A DNA stretch of 64,000 nt. Origin: Paracoccus shandongensis (lineage in GTDB: Bacteria > Pseudomonadota > Alphaproteobacteria > Rhodobacterales > Rhodobacteraceae). A program made the translations under genes and the position numbers. Positions 11,389-19,219 of this stretch are shown here, one piece after another; position 1 is the first letter of the stretch; each line of letters starts with the position of its first letter. Location: positions 88,162-152,161 of the forward strand of contig NZ_JAFLRK010000005.1 of the NCBI RefSeq assembly GCF_017315735.1, given 5' to 3'. The notes under the pieces are model-generated. The model did no database searches. It was not told the DNA's origin and was given only the letters and a program-made list of their open reading frames with translations.

Positions 11389-12159
11389 TCAACCCGACAG
11401 CAGCGTCAGGGCCGCGCTATAGCGGTTGCTGCTGGCTGTGGATTGGATCTGGGACAGCGCCAGATAGCGCGTGACCAGCTTGTCGATCCCCTCGTCCATG
11501 CCGATCTGGGCAAAGCTGCTGCTGCCCAGGATGCGTTCGGACGCCGACATGAAGTCCTCCAACTGCCGGTCCACGGACAGGTTCGCCATCGCGCTGCCAA
11601 AGCCGAAGGCGGTCTGGAAGACCTCGCGCAGGGCCTCGTTCCCCAGCACCTCGTACCACATGGTCTTGTCGCTGGAACTCCGGCTGGCGAAGGCCTTCAA
11701 TTCGTCCCGGGCGTTCAGGGCCAGGCGATAGGTTTCGTCTCCCTCGCCCACGCGCTGCTGGAACTGCTGCCCGACATAGGCCTTGGTCACAGTGTCGGCC
11801 ATGGCCTCGGGATCGGTGCGGTTCTGGAACTCGGTCGCAAGCTTCAGGTAACGCTTGTCGCTGAGCCGGTTGACCAGGGATGCGCTGTCGCCGATATCGG
11901 ATTCCAGCACCTTGCGGATGAAGGCCTTGTTGGCGATGTCGTCTTCCAGGCCAAAGGCGCCCAAGGCCACCTGCAGCAACTTGTAGTCGCCGACTAGATC
12001 CTCGGCCGTGGTGTCCTCGGTCAGGTTTTCGCGGAAATAGGTCGTGGCGCGCTGGATCACGGGATCCTTTGCCGTGGCCTCGACCTGCCGCGTTTCGATC
12101 CGCTGCAGGACGCGCCAGCCCGCGATGCCGGTGATTCCGATGCTGATGGCAGAGGTCAC
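11389..12159 (-). CDS. DUF1217 flagellar-cluster protein
   Basis: 256 residues of the DUF1217 family, found in alphaproteobacterial flagellar clusters. It begins TSAISIGITGIAGWRVLQRI, the conserved opening. The rest is mostly helical, with repeated blocks such as FIRKVLESDIGDSASLVNRL. I chose the GTG at 12159, which has a GAGGG site four bases ahead and lies 7 bases after the flbT stop; the first ATG in frame is far upstream, inside flbT in another frame. Last gene of a flagellin-flaF-flbT run, so probably cotranscribed. It may be a flagellar structural or assembly protein; the exact role is not known. Confidence 0.75.
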   Translation of the reverse strand: MTSAISIGITGIAGWRVLQRIETRQVEATAKDPVIQRATTYFRENLTEDTTAEDLVGDYKLLQVALGAFGLEDDIANKAFIRKVLESDIGDSASLVNRLSDKRYLKLATEFQNRTDPEAMADTVTKAYVGQQFQQRVGEGDETYRLALNARDELKAFASRSSSDKTMWYEVLGNEALREVFQTAFGFGSAMANLSVDRQLEDFMSASERILGSSSFAQIGMDEGIDKLVTRYLALSQIQSTASSNRYSAALTLLSG

Positions 12160-12166
12160 GGCACCC

Positions 12167-12571
12167 TCACTGGCGGCGGGCGTGGATAAGCTGGTCTTCC
12201 TGCGGCAGAAGCTCTCGCAGGCGGCGCAGGGCCGGATAGATCGCGCCGTCCTCGACGCTGGCCCGGGCGTCTTGCAGGGCCGCCTGGCCCGTTGCGTCGT
12301 CAAAGACCTGCGACAGCTGCGCGATGGCCAGCAGCAACTGGCGCTTGCCTTCGTCGGGCCTGGCATCGCCGGACAGGATCAACTGCGCGATATAGCAGGC
12401 GCGGCCGACCGGGGTGTTGGCGCGGTCGGGATGGATCGCATCCTTCAGGCGCAGGACGTTGGCATTGGGCGTGCGGATGGCGATCTTGGACCGGCGATCG
12501 CCGTTTTCGATGACGGCGCCGTTGATCAGCACGCGTTCGTTCGGGGCCAGCTTCAGGACAAGGCCGCTCAT
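12167..12571 (-). CDS. flbT: Flagellin synthesis regulator FlbT
   Basis: 134 residues matching FlbT (PF07378). It opens with MSGLVLKLAPNERVLINGAVIENGDR and keeps the later ACYIAQLILSG helix typical of the family. In Caulobacter, FlbT is a post-transcriptional regulator that binds the 5' leader of flagellin mRNA; in other alphaproteobacteria it can act positively. Its ATG overlaps the flaF stop by 4 bp (ATGA), which indicates translational coupling and co-regulation with flaF and flagellin. Confidence 0.92.
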   Translation of the reverse strand: MSGLVLKLAPNERVLINGAVIENGDRRSKIAIRTPNANVLRLKDAIHPDRANTPVGRACYIAQLILSGDARPDEGKRQLLLAIAQLSQVFDDATGQAALQDARASVEDGAIYPALRRLRELLPQEDQLIHARRQ

Positions 12572-12933
12572 GCCGCAGCCTCCTGGCGCAGGCCGCGCAT
12601 CATCGCCATGTTGATGTCGATCAGCGGGGCAATGCCCACCTTGCCCGACAGCGCCTGGTGGCCGTGGCGCAGGGAGAACCCCGCCAGCGACAAAAGCCCT
12701 GCCCGGACCTCGTCCGGCAGCCCGTTGCCCGGGCTGGCAAGGTCTGCGGCAAGGATCGTCCACAGCTGGTTGTTCTTGTGGACCGCCGCGATCACATCGG
12801 GGCCATGGTCCCCTTGGGCTGCCTGGCGCAGCATCCGGGTGACGCGAGAGAAGACTTCGTATTCGGCATCGCGCGGCGTGCGCAGGATGCTGCTGCCGTA
12901 GCCATGCCCGGCAAAGGACGGAACCGCGTTCAA
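12568..12933 (-). CDS. flaF: Flagellar biosynthesis regulator FlaF
   Basis: 121 residues of the FlaF family (PF07309), the usual partner of FlbT. It has the typical RDAEYEVFSRVTRML and NNQLWTILAADLA segments. In Caulobacter, FlaF promotes flagellin translation or secretion, opposing FlbT. The start is a TTG at 12933 with AGGA about nine bases ahead; no in-frame ATG or GTG lies nearby upstream. It sits 73 bases downstream of the flagellin gene and overlaps flbT by 4 bp. Confidence 0.9.
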   Translation of the reverse strand: MNAVPSFAGHGYGSSILRTPRDAEYEVFSRVTRMLRQAAQGDHGPDVIAAVHKNNQLWTILAADLASPGNGLPDEVRAGLLSLAGFSLRHGHQALSGKVGIAPLIDINMAMMRGLRQEAAA

Positions 12934-13006
12934 GATGATCTTCCTGATCTGAGGGGTTCAGCGGGGTGGCGTGGGGCGCCGGTGCGGCGCCCCTGCCTGT
13001 TTATGA

Positions 13007-13849
13007 TCAGCGGAACAGCGACAGGATCGCCGAGGGGGCCTCGTTGGCGATGGACAGGGCCTGGATACCCAGCTGCTGCTGCGTTTGCAGCGCCTGCAGG
13101 CGGGCCGAGGCTTCCTCCATGTCGGCGTCAACCAGCGAACTGACGCCGAGCTTCAGCGAGTCCGCGAGGCTGCCCACGAAATCGGCCTGGTCGGTAATCC
13201 GCTCGGACGCCGCACCAAGGGTCGCCGAACCTGCGATGGCGATGTCAAGCAGCGCCTCGATCTCGCCAAGGGCGGTCAACGCGGTTGCCGCATCCTCGAT
13301 TTCCGTCACCGTCGCCTCGGCAATATTGGCCTGGTAGTCCAGCGAGGTGATTTCGATCTTGTTGGCGGTCGTGGGCCCCGTTCCCGCCGTCCGGTCCAGC
13401 GAGGCCAGCGCGGTGAAGGTCGCAGTGCCATTGATGCCGTCGGTGCTGAGCAGGTTGATCCCGTTCAACTGCGAGCCGGACACGGCTGCGGCGATGACCG
13501 CCATCTTCTCGGTGATCTGGGTTTGCACGGTGGCAAAGTCAAAGCCATCGGTGCCCGCGTTGGCTGCCAGTTTCTTCATGTCTTCAAGCAGCCCAACGAC
13601 CTTGTCGGACCCGGCCAGGGCAGTCGTGACGGTCTGGTTCGCGACGTTCAGGCTGCTCTGGATGGTCTTGGCTGCGGATTGGTCGGTTTCCATGGTCTTG
13701 GAAATGGCCCACATGGCAGCGTTGTCCGACGCCTTGGCAATCGACTTGCCAGTCGAAATCTCCGACTGCGCCTTGTTCAGGCTGGAGTTCACGTTCTTCA
13801 GGGTCTGCAGGGCAACGATGGCGCCGTTGTTGGTCAGAATACTGGACAT
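13007..13849 (-). CDS. Flagellin
   Basis: 280 residues, a short flagellin with the two conserved coiled-coil ends. The N-terminal D0/D1 region reads SSILTNNGAIVALQTLKNVN followed by STGKSIAKASDNAA. The C-terminal helix ends QQQLGIQALSIANEAPSAIL with the LFR terminus. The middle is short and Ala/Thr-rich, so the D2/D3 domains are reduced, as in other Rhodobacteraceae. It is exported through the flagellar type III system and polymerises into the filament. First gene of the flagellin-flaF-flbT-DUF1217 run. Confidence 0.93.
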   Translation of the reverse strand: MSSILTNNGAIVALQTLKNVNSSLNKAQSEISTGKSIAKASDNAAMWAISKTMETDQSAAKTIQSSLNVANQTVTTALAGSDKVVGLLEDMKKLAANAGTDGFDFATVQTQITEKMAVIAAAVSGSQLNGINLLSTDGINGTATFTALASLDRTAGTGPTTANKIEITSLDYQANIAEATVTEIEDAATALTALGEIEALLDIAIAGSATLGAASERITDQADFVGSLADSLKLGVSSLVDADMEEASARLQALQTQQQLGIQALSIANEAPSAILSLFR

Positions 13850-13867
13850 CTTATCCTCGGATATATG

Positions 13868-13882
13868 GGATGCTTTGCATCC
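13868..13882 (-). promoter_or_regulatory. Hairpin in the flagellin 5' leader
   Basis: Six-base arms GGATGC and GCATCC with a three-base loop, 19 bases ahead of the flagellin ATG on the minus strand. FlbT in Caulobacter acts on the flagellin mRNA leader, so this stem is a plausible target or an accessibility switch for the ribosome site. The link is inference. Confidence 0.4.
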
Positions 13883-14022
13883 GTGGTTGTGGCGTTTTGG
13901 CCTTCTGACCTTGGGCGTTTATCCCTGTGCCGCTTTTGGCATGACCGCAGTCCTAGCAGCCGGTGATTTACGGATAGTGAATTCGCCCCCCTTTCTCAAA
14001 CATCGAACGCGAAGGATTTTAC

Positions 14023-14340
14023 TCAAAACCGCTGCGGCATCGCGGCATTGGTGGGCGTCTCGCGCCGCTGCCCCCGGTGGTCATAGGTTTGCAGCGTCCG
14101 CGCGTTGCGCAGGATGTCCTTGATCTGGTCGATGGCGCGTTGCGTGCCGCGTGCCGAATCCTCGGCCAGGCGGCGCAGATGCTGCAATGTGCGCTCGATA
14201 TCCGCCCTGGCCTCGGGGTCGGGGCGGTCGCGTTCGAATCGCTTCGCCAGCGCCTCGATCCGCGACAGGGCCAGGGGGGCATCGCCGGAAATGATCGCCT
14301 GCTGGACGGCGTCCAGCAGGGTCTTGTGCCGTGTCTTCAT
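14023..14340 (-). CDS. FlgN-like flagellar chaperone
   Basis: 105 residues, strongly helical and charged, with the pattern of a short FlgN-type export chaperone (for example ALAKRFERDRPDPEARADIERT and GTQRAIDQIKDILRNARTLQTYD). The C-terminal motif LQTYDxxG is common in FlgN proteins of this group. FlgN proteins escort hook-associated proteins to the export gate. The ATG overlaps the stop of the rod-binding protein gene (ATGA), so the two are coupled. Assignment rests on size, composition and location. Confidence 0.6.
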   Translation of the reverse strand: MKTRHKTLLDAVQQAIISGDAPLALSRIEALAKRFERDRPDPEARADIERTLQHLRRLAEDSARGTQRAIDQIKDILRNARTLQTYDHRGQRRETPTNAAMPQRF

Positions 14341-14582
14341 TGCAAGTCCATCCGTTTTCCAAAGCCAAGGTCGATCTGCGCGGCCAGGACGGCGGCATAT
14401 TCCTGGGTCAGGAAGCTGGCGAACTGATCCTCGCCGATGCCGCCGCCGAAGGCGCCGGTTTCGGGCTTGGGGCCGCAGTATTTCAACATTTCCTCAAGAA
14501 ACGCCTGTTCCAGCTTTTCCGCCGTCGGGGGGGGCGATTTGGCGGGCGGCGATAACGGCGTCTGGATTTGATTCACGTGCAT
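14337..14582 (-). CDS. FlgJ-like rod-binding protein
   Basis: 81 residues matching the N-terminal rod-binding domain of FlgJ (EQAFLEEMLKYCGP, then GIGEDQFASFLTQEYA and LGFGKRMDLQ). There is no muramidase domain, which is usual in alphaproteobacteria, where a separate enzyme opens the peptidoglycan. It would help assemble the rod in the periplasm. I chose the ATG at 14582 (GGAAAG site ahead); the residues before it are not conserved. It is transcribed with the FlgN-like gene and diverges from fliK. Confidence 0.75.
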   Translation of the reverse strand: MHVNQIQTPLSPPAKSPPPTAEKLEQAFLEEMLKYCGPKPETGAFGGGIGEDQFASFLTQEYAAVLAAQIDLGFGKRMDLQ

Positions 14583-14686
14583 GGACGCTTTCCATTTGCG
14601 GTGTTTTTTCACCAATAGCCGGTCGCGGTAAATAAATCGTAAGGACTTGCGCTTATGCCTTGGGCTGGTGAATTGGGAATCGGCAG

Positions 14687-15646
14687 ATGGCAGAGTGTTT
14701 TGTTTTACCCGTCGCAAGCGTCGCGCAGCCCGTGTCCGCGGCCGAACCGGCAGAGGCGGAGGCAGAGGGATCCGGGGCGGATTTCACCGTCGAGGTGGCG
14801 TTGCCCGAGGAAGGCACGGAGGCCGCCGAGCCTGAAGCCGCCGATGTCCTGGCGGCCGATCCGCTGCAGATGCTGATCGAGGATCTGTCCGGCATCACCG
14901 GCGCGCTGCGCGAGGCCCCCTCGCCCGCGCCGGACAAGACCGCCGCCGAATCCCTGCTGGCCGGGGCGGCGTCGTCCCCCGTCCTGCCCGCCGAAGCGCG
15001 GGTGGAGGGGGCGCCCGTCGATCCGGCCCTGACCGGCATGACAGCCGAGGAACCGCGCCGGTCGTCCCCGCAGGGGATGGCGGACATCACCGCCCTGGAC
15101 ATGCAGGCCGAGGGCGCGGTTATCGACCTGAACCCCGCCGACATGTCCACCGAGGTCGAAGCCCTGCTGGCCGATCCGGCGGCAGGGCCGGCCCCTGCCC
15201 TGTCGCGTGACGAGGCCGCGGTCCCCGCCGAGATGCGCCTGGCCAAGCCCGCGGCGCTGCCGGTGGCCCGCCAGATCGCCGAGGCCGTGGTGACGGCGCG
15301 CGACGACGTGATCGAGATCGCGCTGGCGCCCGAGGAGCTGGGCAAGATCCGCATGGTCCTGACGGGGCCTGACCACAATCCCCATGTCACGGTCTGGGTC
15401 GAGCGGCCCGAGGTTCTGGACCAGCTGCGCCGCAACGCGGCCTTCCTGCAGGAATGCCTGGGCGATGCGGGAATGGCGGATGCGTCCTTCGAGTTCCAGG
15501 GCGACACGCCCTCGGGGTCGCGCAAGGACCATCCGGCCGCCGCCTCCGCCGTTTCCTCGGCCTTCGAGGGGGCAGAGCCCGTCAGGTCCATCCCCGTTGC
15601 CTGGACGCCCATGGCGATTCCGGCGCGGCTCGACATTCGTGTTTGA
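14687..15646 (+). CDS. fliK: Flagellar hook-length control protein FliK
   Basis: 319 residues. The first 200 are Ala/Glu/Pro-rich and low complexity, as in FliK N-terminal rulers. The C-terminal FliK domain (PF02120) is clear: IEIALAPEELGKIRMVL, then VTVWVERPEVLDQLRRN and FLQECLGDAGM. FliK measures hook length and switches the export apparatus to late substrates. It is followed 12 bases later by flgD, which caps the same hook structure. Codon use fits the neighbours. Start ATG at 14687 has a GGAA stretch ahead. Confidence 0.88.
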   Translation: MAECFVLPVASVAQPVSAAEPAEAEAEGSGADFTVEVALPEEGTEAAEPEAADVLAADPLQMLIEDLSGITGALREAPSPAPDKTAAESLLAGAASSPVLPAEARVEGAPVDPALTGMTAEEPRRSSPQGMADITALDMQAEGAVIDLNPADMSTEVEALLADPAAGPAPALSRDEAAVPAEMRLAKPAALPVARQIAEAVVTARDDVIEIALAPEELGKIRMVLTGPDHNPHVTVWVERPEVLDQLRRNAAFLQECLGDAGMADASFEFQGDTPSGSRKDHPAAASAVSSAFEGAEPVRSIPVAWTPMAIPARLDIRV

Positions 15647-15658
15647 CAGGAGAATCAG

Positions 15659-16318
15659 GTGATTTCCGCACTGGGCAGTTCAACCGCCGCAACGGCCGCA
15701 ACCACCACGGCCACCGCCGCCAGCGCGGCGGATTCGACGAATTACGACACCTTCCTGAAGATGCTGACCACGCAGCTGCAGAACCAGGATCCGCTGAACC
15801 CGATGGAGGGGACGGACTTCGCGGTCCAGCTTGCGACCTTCTCGGGGGTGGAACAGCAGGCGCAGACGAACAAGCTGCTGGAGCTGATGATCATGCAAGA
15901 GGGCGGCAGCCTGGGGCAGGTGGCCGACTGGATCGGGAAAGAGGTGCGGACGACCGCGCCGGTCTGGTTCGGGGACGAGCCGCTGACGCTGGACATCGCG
16001 CCCCACAGCACCGCCGACAGCGTCACGCTGGTCGTGCTGAACGAATCGGGCCGCGAGGTGTCGCGCGAGGAGATCGGCACGGGCGAAGGGCAGATCGACT
16101 GGCTGGGCCGCGACAAGGCGGGCGAGAAGCTGCCCGACGGGCGCTATTCCTTCGTGATCGAAAGCAGCCGCGCGGGCGAGGTGATTTCCAAGGATGCGGT
16201 GGGCGCCTATGTCCGCGTGGCCGAGGCCGAGATCGGGCCCCGCGGGATCGAGCTGATCTTCGAGGGCGGCGGCTCGGCCCTGGCCAGCGAGATCGACGCC
16301 CTGCGCGGCGCGGATTAA
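15659..16318 (+). CDS. flgD: Flagellar hook capping protein FlgD
   Basis: 219 residues of FlgD. The conserved N-terminal region is present: FLKMLTTQLQNQDPLNPM, then EGTDFAVQLATFSGVEQQ. A FlgD Ig-like/tudor region follows, with DWLGRDKAGEKLPDGRYSF. It caps the growing hook and is lost on completion. The start is a GTG at 15659 with AGGAG at a good distance. Same operon as fliK. The TAA stop overlaps the convergent cbbR in TTAA. Confidence 0.92.
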   Translation: MISALGSSTAATAATTTATAASAADSTNYDTFLKMLTTQLQNQDPLNPMEGTDFAVQLATFSGVEQQAQTNKLLELMIMQEGGSLGQVADWIGKEVRTTAPVWFGDEPLTLDIAPHSTADSVTLVVLNESGREVSREEIGTGEGQIDWLGRDKAGEKLPDGRYSFVIESSRAGEVISKDAVGAYVRVAEAEIGPRGIELIFEGGGSALASEIDALRGAD

Positions 16319-17235
16319 AGCTGCGGCAGGAAGGCGCCGCGCATCGCCAGGGTCTCGTCGCGGATCCGGGCGGTCGCGGGGCTCATCTGGCGGTCGGCGC
16401 GGCGCAGCAGGTACCAGCTGCGCTGGATGGGCAACCCGATGCCGCGCAGCGCGATCAGGCGGCCGGATCGCAACTCCTCGGTCACGGTGTGCTGGGAAAT
16501 CAGCGCGATGCCCAGGCCTGCGATCACCGCCTGCTTGATCGTCTCGTTGGTGCCCATTTCCACCGCGCGCCAGGTCGCGCCCTCGCCGATGCGGTCCAGG
16601 AAGCGGGTCATCAGGATGCGCGTGCCCGACCCTTCCTCGCGCGAAAGAAAGGTCTGGGCCAGCAGGTCGCCGGGCATCACCGGGTCGGCCTTTGCCAGCG
16701 GGTGATCGGGCGCGGCGATGATGATGTGGGGGTGCGGGCCGATGGGGTCGGCGATCACCGCCGGTTCGCGCGGCGGGCGGCCCATGATCGCCAGATCCAG
16801 GTCGTCGCCCGCCAGCGCCGCCAGCACCGCGTCGCGGTTGCCGATGCGCAGCGTCACCTCGATCTGGGGCAAAAGTCGCAAAAGCCGGGCGACCAGGCCG
16901 GGGGCGAAATACTTGCCGGTGGACACCACCCCCAGCACCACATTGCCGACATGGCCTTGCTGAAGCGCACCGATCTCGCGTCCAGCGCGGGCCAAGGCGG
17001 TGGCGATCTGCGATTCGGCCAGCAGCAGGGCGACGCCTTCGGCTGTGGGACGAAAGGCGCCATGGTCTGCCCGGACCATCAGCGCGCAGCCCGCCAGATC
17101 CTCCAGCCCCCGAAGCTGGCTGTGGATGGCGGGGACCGTCAGGCCCAGAAGGGAGGCCGCCCCCGTCAGGCTGCCGCTGTCGGCCACGGCCCGCAGGCAG
17201 CGCAACTGGCGCAGGCTGATCCCTTCCAGCTTCAT
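16315..17235 (-). CDS. cbbR: LysR-type regulator of the Calvin-cycle operon CbbR
   Basis: 306 residues of a LysR regulator: N-terminal winged helix (LRQLRCLRAVADSGSLTGAA, then AIHSQLRGLEDLAG) and a co-inducer domain starting near residue 90. It diverges from cbbF with an intergenic region full of LysR half-sites, the classic CbbR arrangement. CbbR activates cbb transcription in response to NADPH or phosphorylated sugars. The frame allows GTG at 17241 or ATG at 17235; I prefer ATG because GGTGA lies five bases ahead. The stop overlaps flgD in TTAA. Confidence 0.9.
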   Translation of the reverse strand: MKLEGISLRQLRCLRAVADSGSLTGAASLLGLTVPAIHSQLRGLEDLAGCALMVRADHGAFRPTAEGVALLLAESQIATALARAGREIGALQQGHVGNVVLGVVSTGKYFAPGLVARLLRLLPQIEVTLRIGNRDAVLAALAGDDLDLAIMGRPPREPAVIADPIGPHPHIIIAAPDHPLAKADPVMPGDLLAQTFLSREEGSGTRILMTRFLDRIGEGATWRAVEMGTNETIKQAVIAGLGIALISQHTVTEELRSGRLIALRGIGLPIQRSWYLLRRADRQMSPATARIRDETLAMRGAFLPQL

Positions 17236-17237
17236 GT

Positions 17238-17281
17238 TCACCGAAATCTAATCCTGCTTCAGGATTATTAAATTTCCTTGA
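17238..17281. promoter_or_regulatory. CbbR operator: phased TNA array with an 8-bp inverted repeat
   Basis: TNA half-sites start at 17238, 17249, 17259, 17269 and 17279. The last four are spaced exactly 10 bases apart (N7 spacing), the first with N8, fitting the known CbbR consensus TNA-N7/8-TNA. The centre is a perfect inverted repeat, TAATCCTG and CAGGATTA around CTT (17249-17267). It lies 50-90 bases before cbbF and immediately ahead of cbbR, so it can control both. Confidence 0.8.
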
Positions 17282-17331
17282 AAAGCCTGCCCTGTCAACC
17301 TGCCCCCATCAGACGCCAAAGGGAGGGGCTG

Positions 17332-18327
17332 ATGACCGCGCCCAGCATCGACGCCACGCATGTCCCGCCGCCCTTCCGGACCTTGATGCTGGCCTTGGCG
17401 CGGGGGGCGGCGACCCTGGCGGGCGTGATCCGGCGGGGCGATACCAGCCTGTCGGCGAATGTCGGCACCAACAGCGACGGCGACGGGCAGAAGCGGCTGG
17501 ATGTCCAGGCCGACGCGCTGTTCCGCGACGCGCTGCGCGAGGCCGGCCTGCGCTGGTATGCCAGCGAGGAACAGGCCGCCCCCGTCGCCATGCAGCCCGG
17601 CGGCGCCTTCGCCCTGGCCATCGACCCGCTGGACGGATCGTCCAACATCGACACCAATGTCTCGATCGGCACGATCTTCGCGGTCTATCCGGCCGAAGAT
17701 CAGGCCGAGACCAGCTTCCTTCGCCCCGCCCGCGACCTGATCGCCGGGGGCTACATCATCTATGGCCCGCGCTGCTGCCTGGTGGTCAGCTTTGGCGAGG
17801 GCACGCAGATCTACACGCTGAACCCCGACACCGACAGCTTCGATCTGACCGATCCGCGCGCGACCATGCCGGATTGCTTCTCCGAATTCGCCATCAACGC
17901 CTCCAATTACCGGCACTGGCCACGCCCGATCCGCGCCTATATCGACGACTGCCTGGCCGGGATCGACGGCCCGCGCGCGCGGAACTTCAACATGCGCTGG
18001 ATCGCGTCCCTGGTGGCCGAGGCGCACCGGATCCTGATGCGGGGCGGCATCTTCCTGTATCCGTCCGATGCGCGGCAGGGCTATGAAAAGGGCCGGCTGC
18101 GGATGCTTTACGAATGCGCGCCCATTGCCTTTGTCATCGAACAGGCGGGCGGGCGGGCGACCGACGGCGCGCTGCCGATCCTGGACGGGGCCATCACCGA
18201 CCTGCATGGCCGCACGCCGCTGGTTTTTGGCTCCGCCGAAAAGGTGGACCGCGTCGCCGCCTATCACGACCTGCCCCCGGCCGAGGTGTCCGCCCTGTTC
18301 GGCCATCGCGGCCTGTTCCGGGTCTGA
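17332..18327 (+). CDS. cbbF: Class I fructose-1,6-bisphosphatase CbbF
   Basis: 331 residues of class I FBPase, often bifunctional with sedoheptulose bisphosphatase in autotrophs. The metal-binding motif [12 protein letters not shown] is at about residue 100, and the substrate-binding GGIFLYPSD and [12 protein letters not shown] region follows. It regenerates ribulose bisphosphate precursors in the Calvin cycle. First gene of the cbb operon, behind the CbbR operator. GGGAGGGG lies ahead of the ATG at 17332. Only 7 bases separate it from cbbP. Confidence 0.95.
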   Translation: MTAPSIDATHVPPPFRTLMLALARGAATLAGVIRRGDTSLSANVGTNSDGDGQKRLDVQADALFRDALREAGLRWYASEEQAAPVAMQPGGAFALAIDPLDGSSNIDTNVSIGTIFAVYPAEDQAETSFLRPARDLIAGGYIIYGPRCCLVVSFGEGTQIYTLNPDTDSFDLTDPRATMPDCFSEFAINASNYRHWPRPIRAYIDDCLAGIDGPRARNFNMRWIASLVAEAHRILMRGGIFLYPSDARQGYEKGRLRMLYECAPIAFVIEQAGGRATDGALPILDGAITDLHGRTPLVFGSAEKVDRVAAYHDLPPAEVSALFGHRGLFRV

Positions 18328-18334
18328 GGGAACC

Positions 18335-19207
18335 ATGAGCAAGAAGCACCCCATCATCTCGGTCACCGGCAGTTCCGGCGCGGGCACGACCACGGTCAAG
18401 ACCACCTTCGACCAGATCTTCCGCCGCGAGGGCATCACCGCCGTCAGCATCGAGGGCGACGCCTTCCACCGCTTCGACCGCCAGGCCATGAAGGACGAAT
18501 TGTCCCGCCGCCAGGCCGCGGGCGACCAGACCTTCAGCCATTTCAGCTTCGACGCCAATGAATTGGAAAAACTTGAGGACATCTTCCGCGTCTATGGCGA
18601 GACCGGCCGGGGCGAGACGCGCCATTACGTCCATGACGACCGCGAGGCCGAACGCTGGGGCGCCGCCCCCGGCACCTTCACGCCCTGGGCGCCCTTCGAG
18701 GAGGGATCCGACCTTCTGTTCTACGAAGGCCTGCACGGGGCGGTCGCCAACGACAGGGTGAACCTGGCCAGGCTGGCGGATCTGAAGATCGGCGTGGTGC
18801 CGGTCATCAACCTCGAATGGATCCAGAAGATCCATCGCGACAAGGCCAGCCGGGGCTATTCGACCGAGGCGGTGACCGACACGATCCTGCGCCGGATGCA
18901 CGCCTATGTTCACTGCATCTGCCCGCAGTTCACCCAGACCGACATCAACTTCCAGAGGGTGCCGGTGGTCGATACCTCGAACCCCTTCATCGCGCGCTGG
19001 ATCCCCACCCCCGACGAAAGCCTGGTGGTGATCCGCTTCCGCAATCCGCGCGGCATCGACTTTGCCTACCTGACCCAGATGATCGCCGGATCCTGGATGA
19101 CGCGGGCCAATTCCATCGTCATCCCGGGGCCGAAGACCGACCTTGCGATGCAGCTGATCCTGACGCCGATGATCCTGCGCCTGATCGACGACGCCAAGCG
19201 CGCCTGA
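18335..19207 (+). CDS. cbbP: Phosphoribulokinase CbbP
   Basis: 290 residues of bacterial-type phosphoribulokinase, which phosphorylates ribulose 5-phosphate to the RuBisCO substrate. The nucleotide-binding loop reads TGSSGAGTTTVK near residue 12, as in proteobacterial enzymes. The IEGDAFHRFDR and LLFYEGLHGA (Walker B-like) motifs are present. Length fits the family. It follows cbbF by 7 bases and precedes cbbT by 12, so one transcript is likely. Proteobacterial enzymes are typically activated by NADH. Confidence 0.96.
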   Translation: MSKKHPIISVTGSSGAGTTTVKTTFDQIFRREGITAVSIEGDAFHRFDRQAMKDELSRRQAAGDQTFSHFSFDANELEKLEDIFRVYGETGRGETRHYVHDDREAERWGAAPGTFTPWAPFEEGSDLLFYEGLHGAVANDRVNLARLADLKIGVVPVINLEWIQKIHRDKASRGYSTEAVTDTILRRMHAYVHCICPQFTQTDINFQRVPVVDTSNPFIARWIPTPDESLVVIRFRNPRGIDFAYLTQMIAGSWMTRANSIVIPGPKTDLAMQLILTPMILRLIDDAKRA

Positions 19208-19219
19208 GGGGAACCCGCC

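Noticed and set aside
11220..11390. Possible cobalamin or other riboswitch in the carB-flagellar gap
   Set aside because: Fragments such as CTCTCAGGCA resemble riboswitch motifs but the remaining conserved parts are missing, and the gap lies downstream of both neighbouring transcripts.
13883..14022. Possible sigma-28 promoter for flagellin (TAAA with a GCCG-like element)
   Set aside because: The -10 part does not fit GCCGATAA and the spacing is wrong; no sigma-54 site fits either. The promoter must lie here but I cannot identify it.
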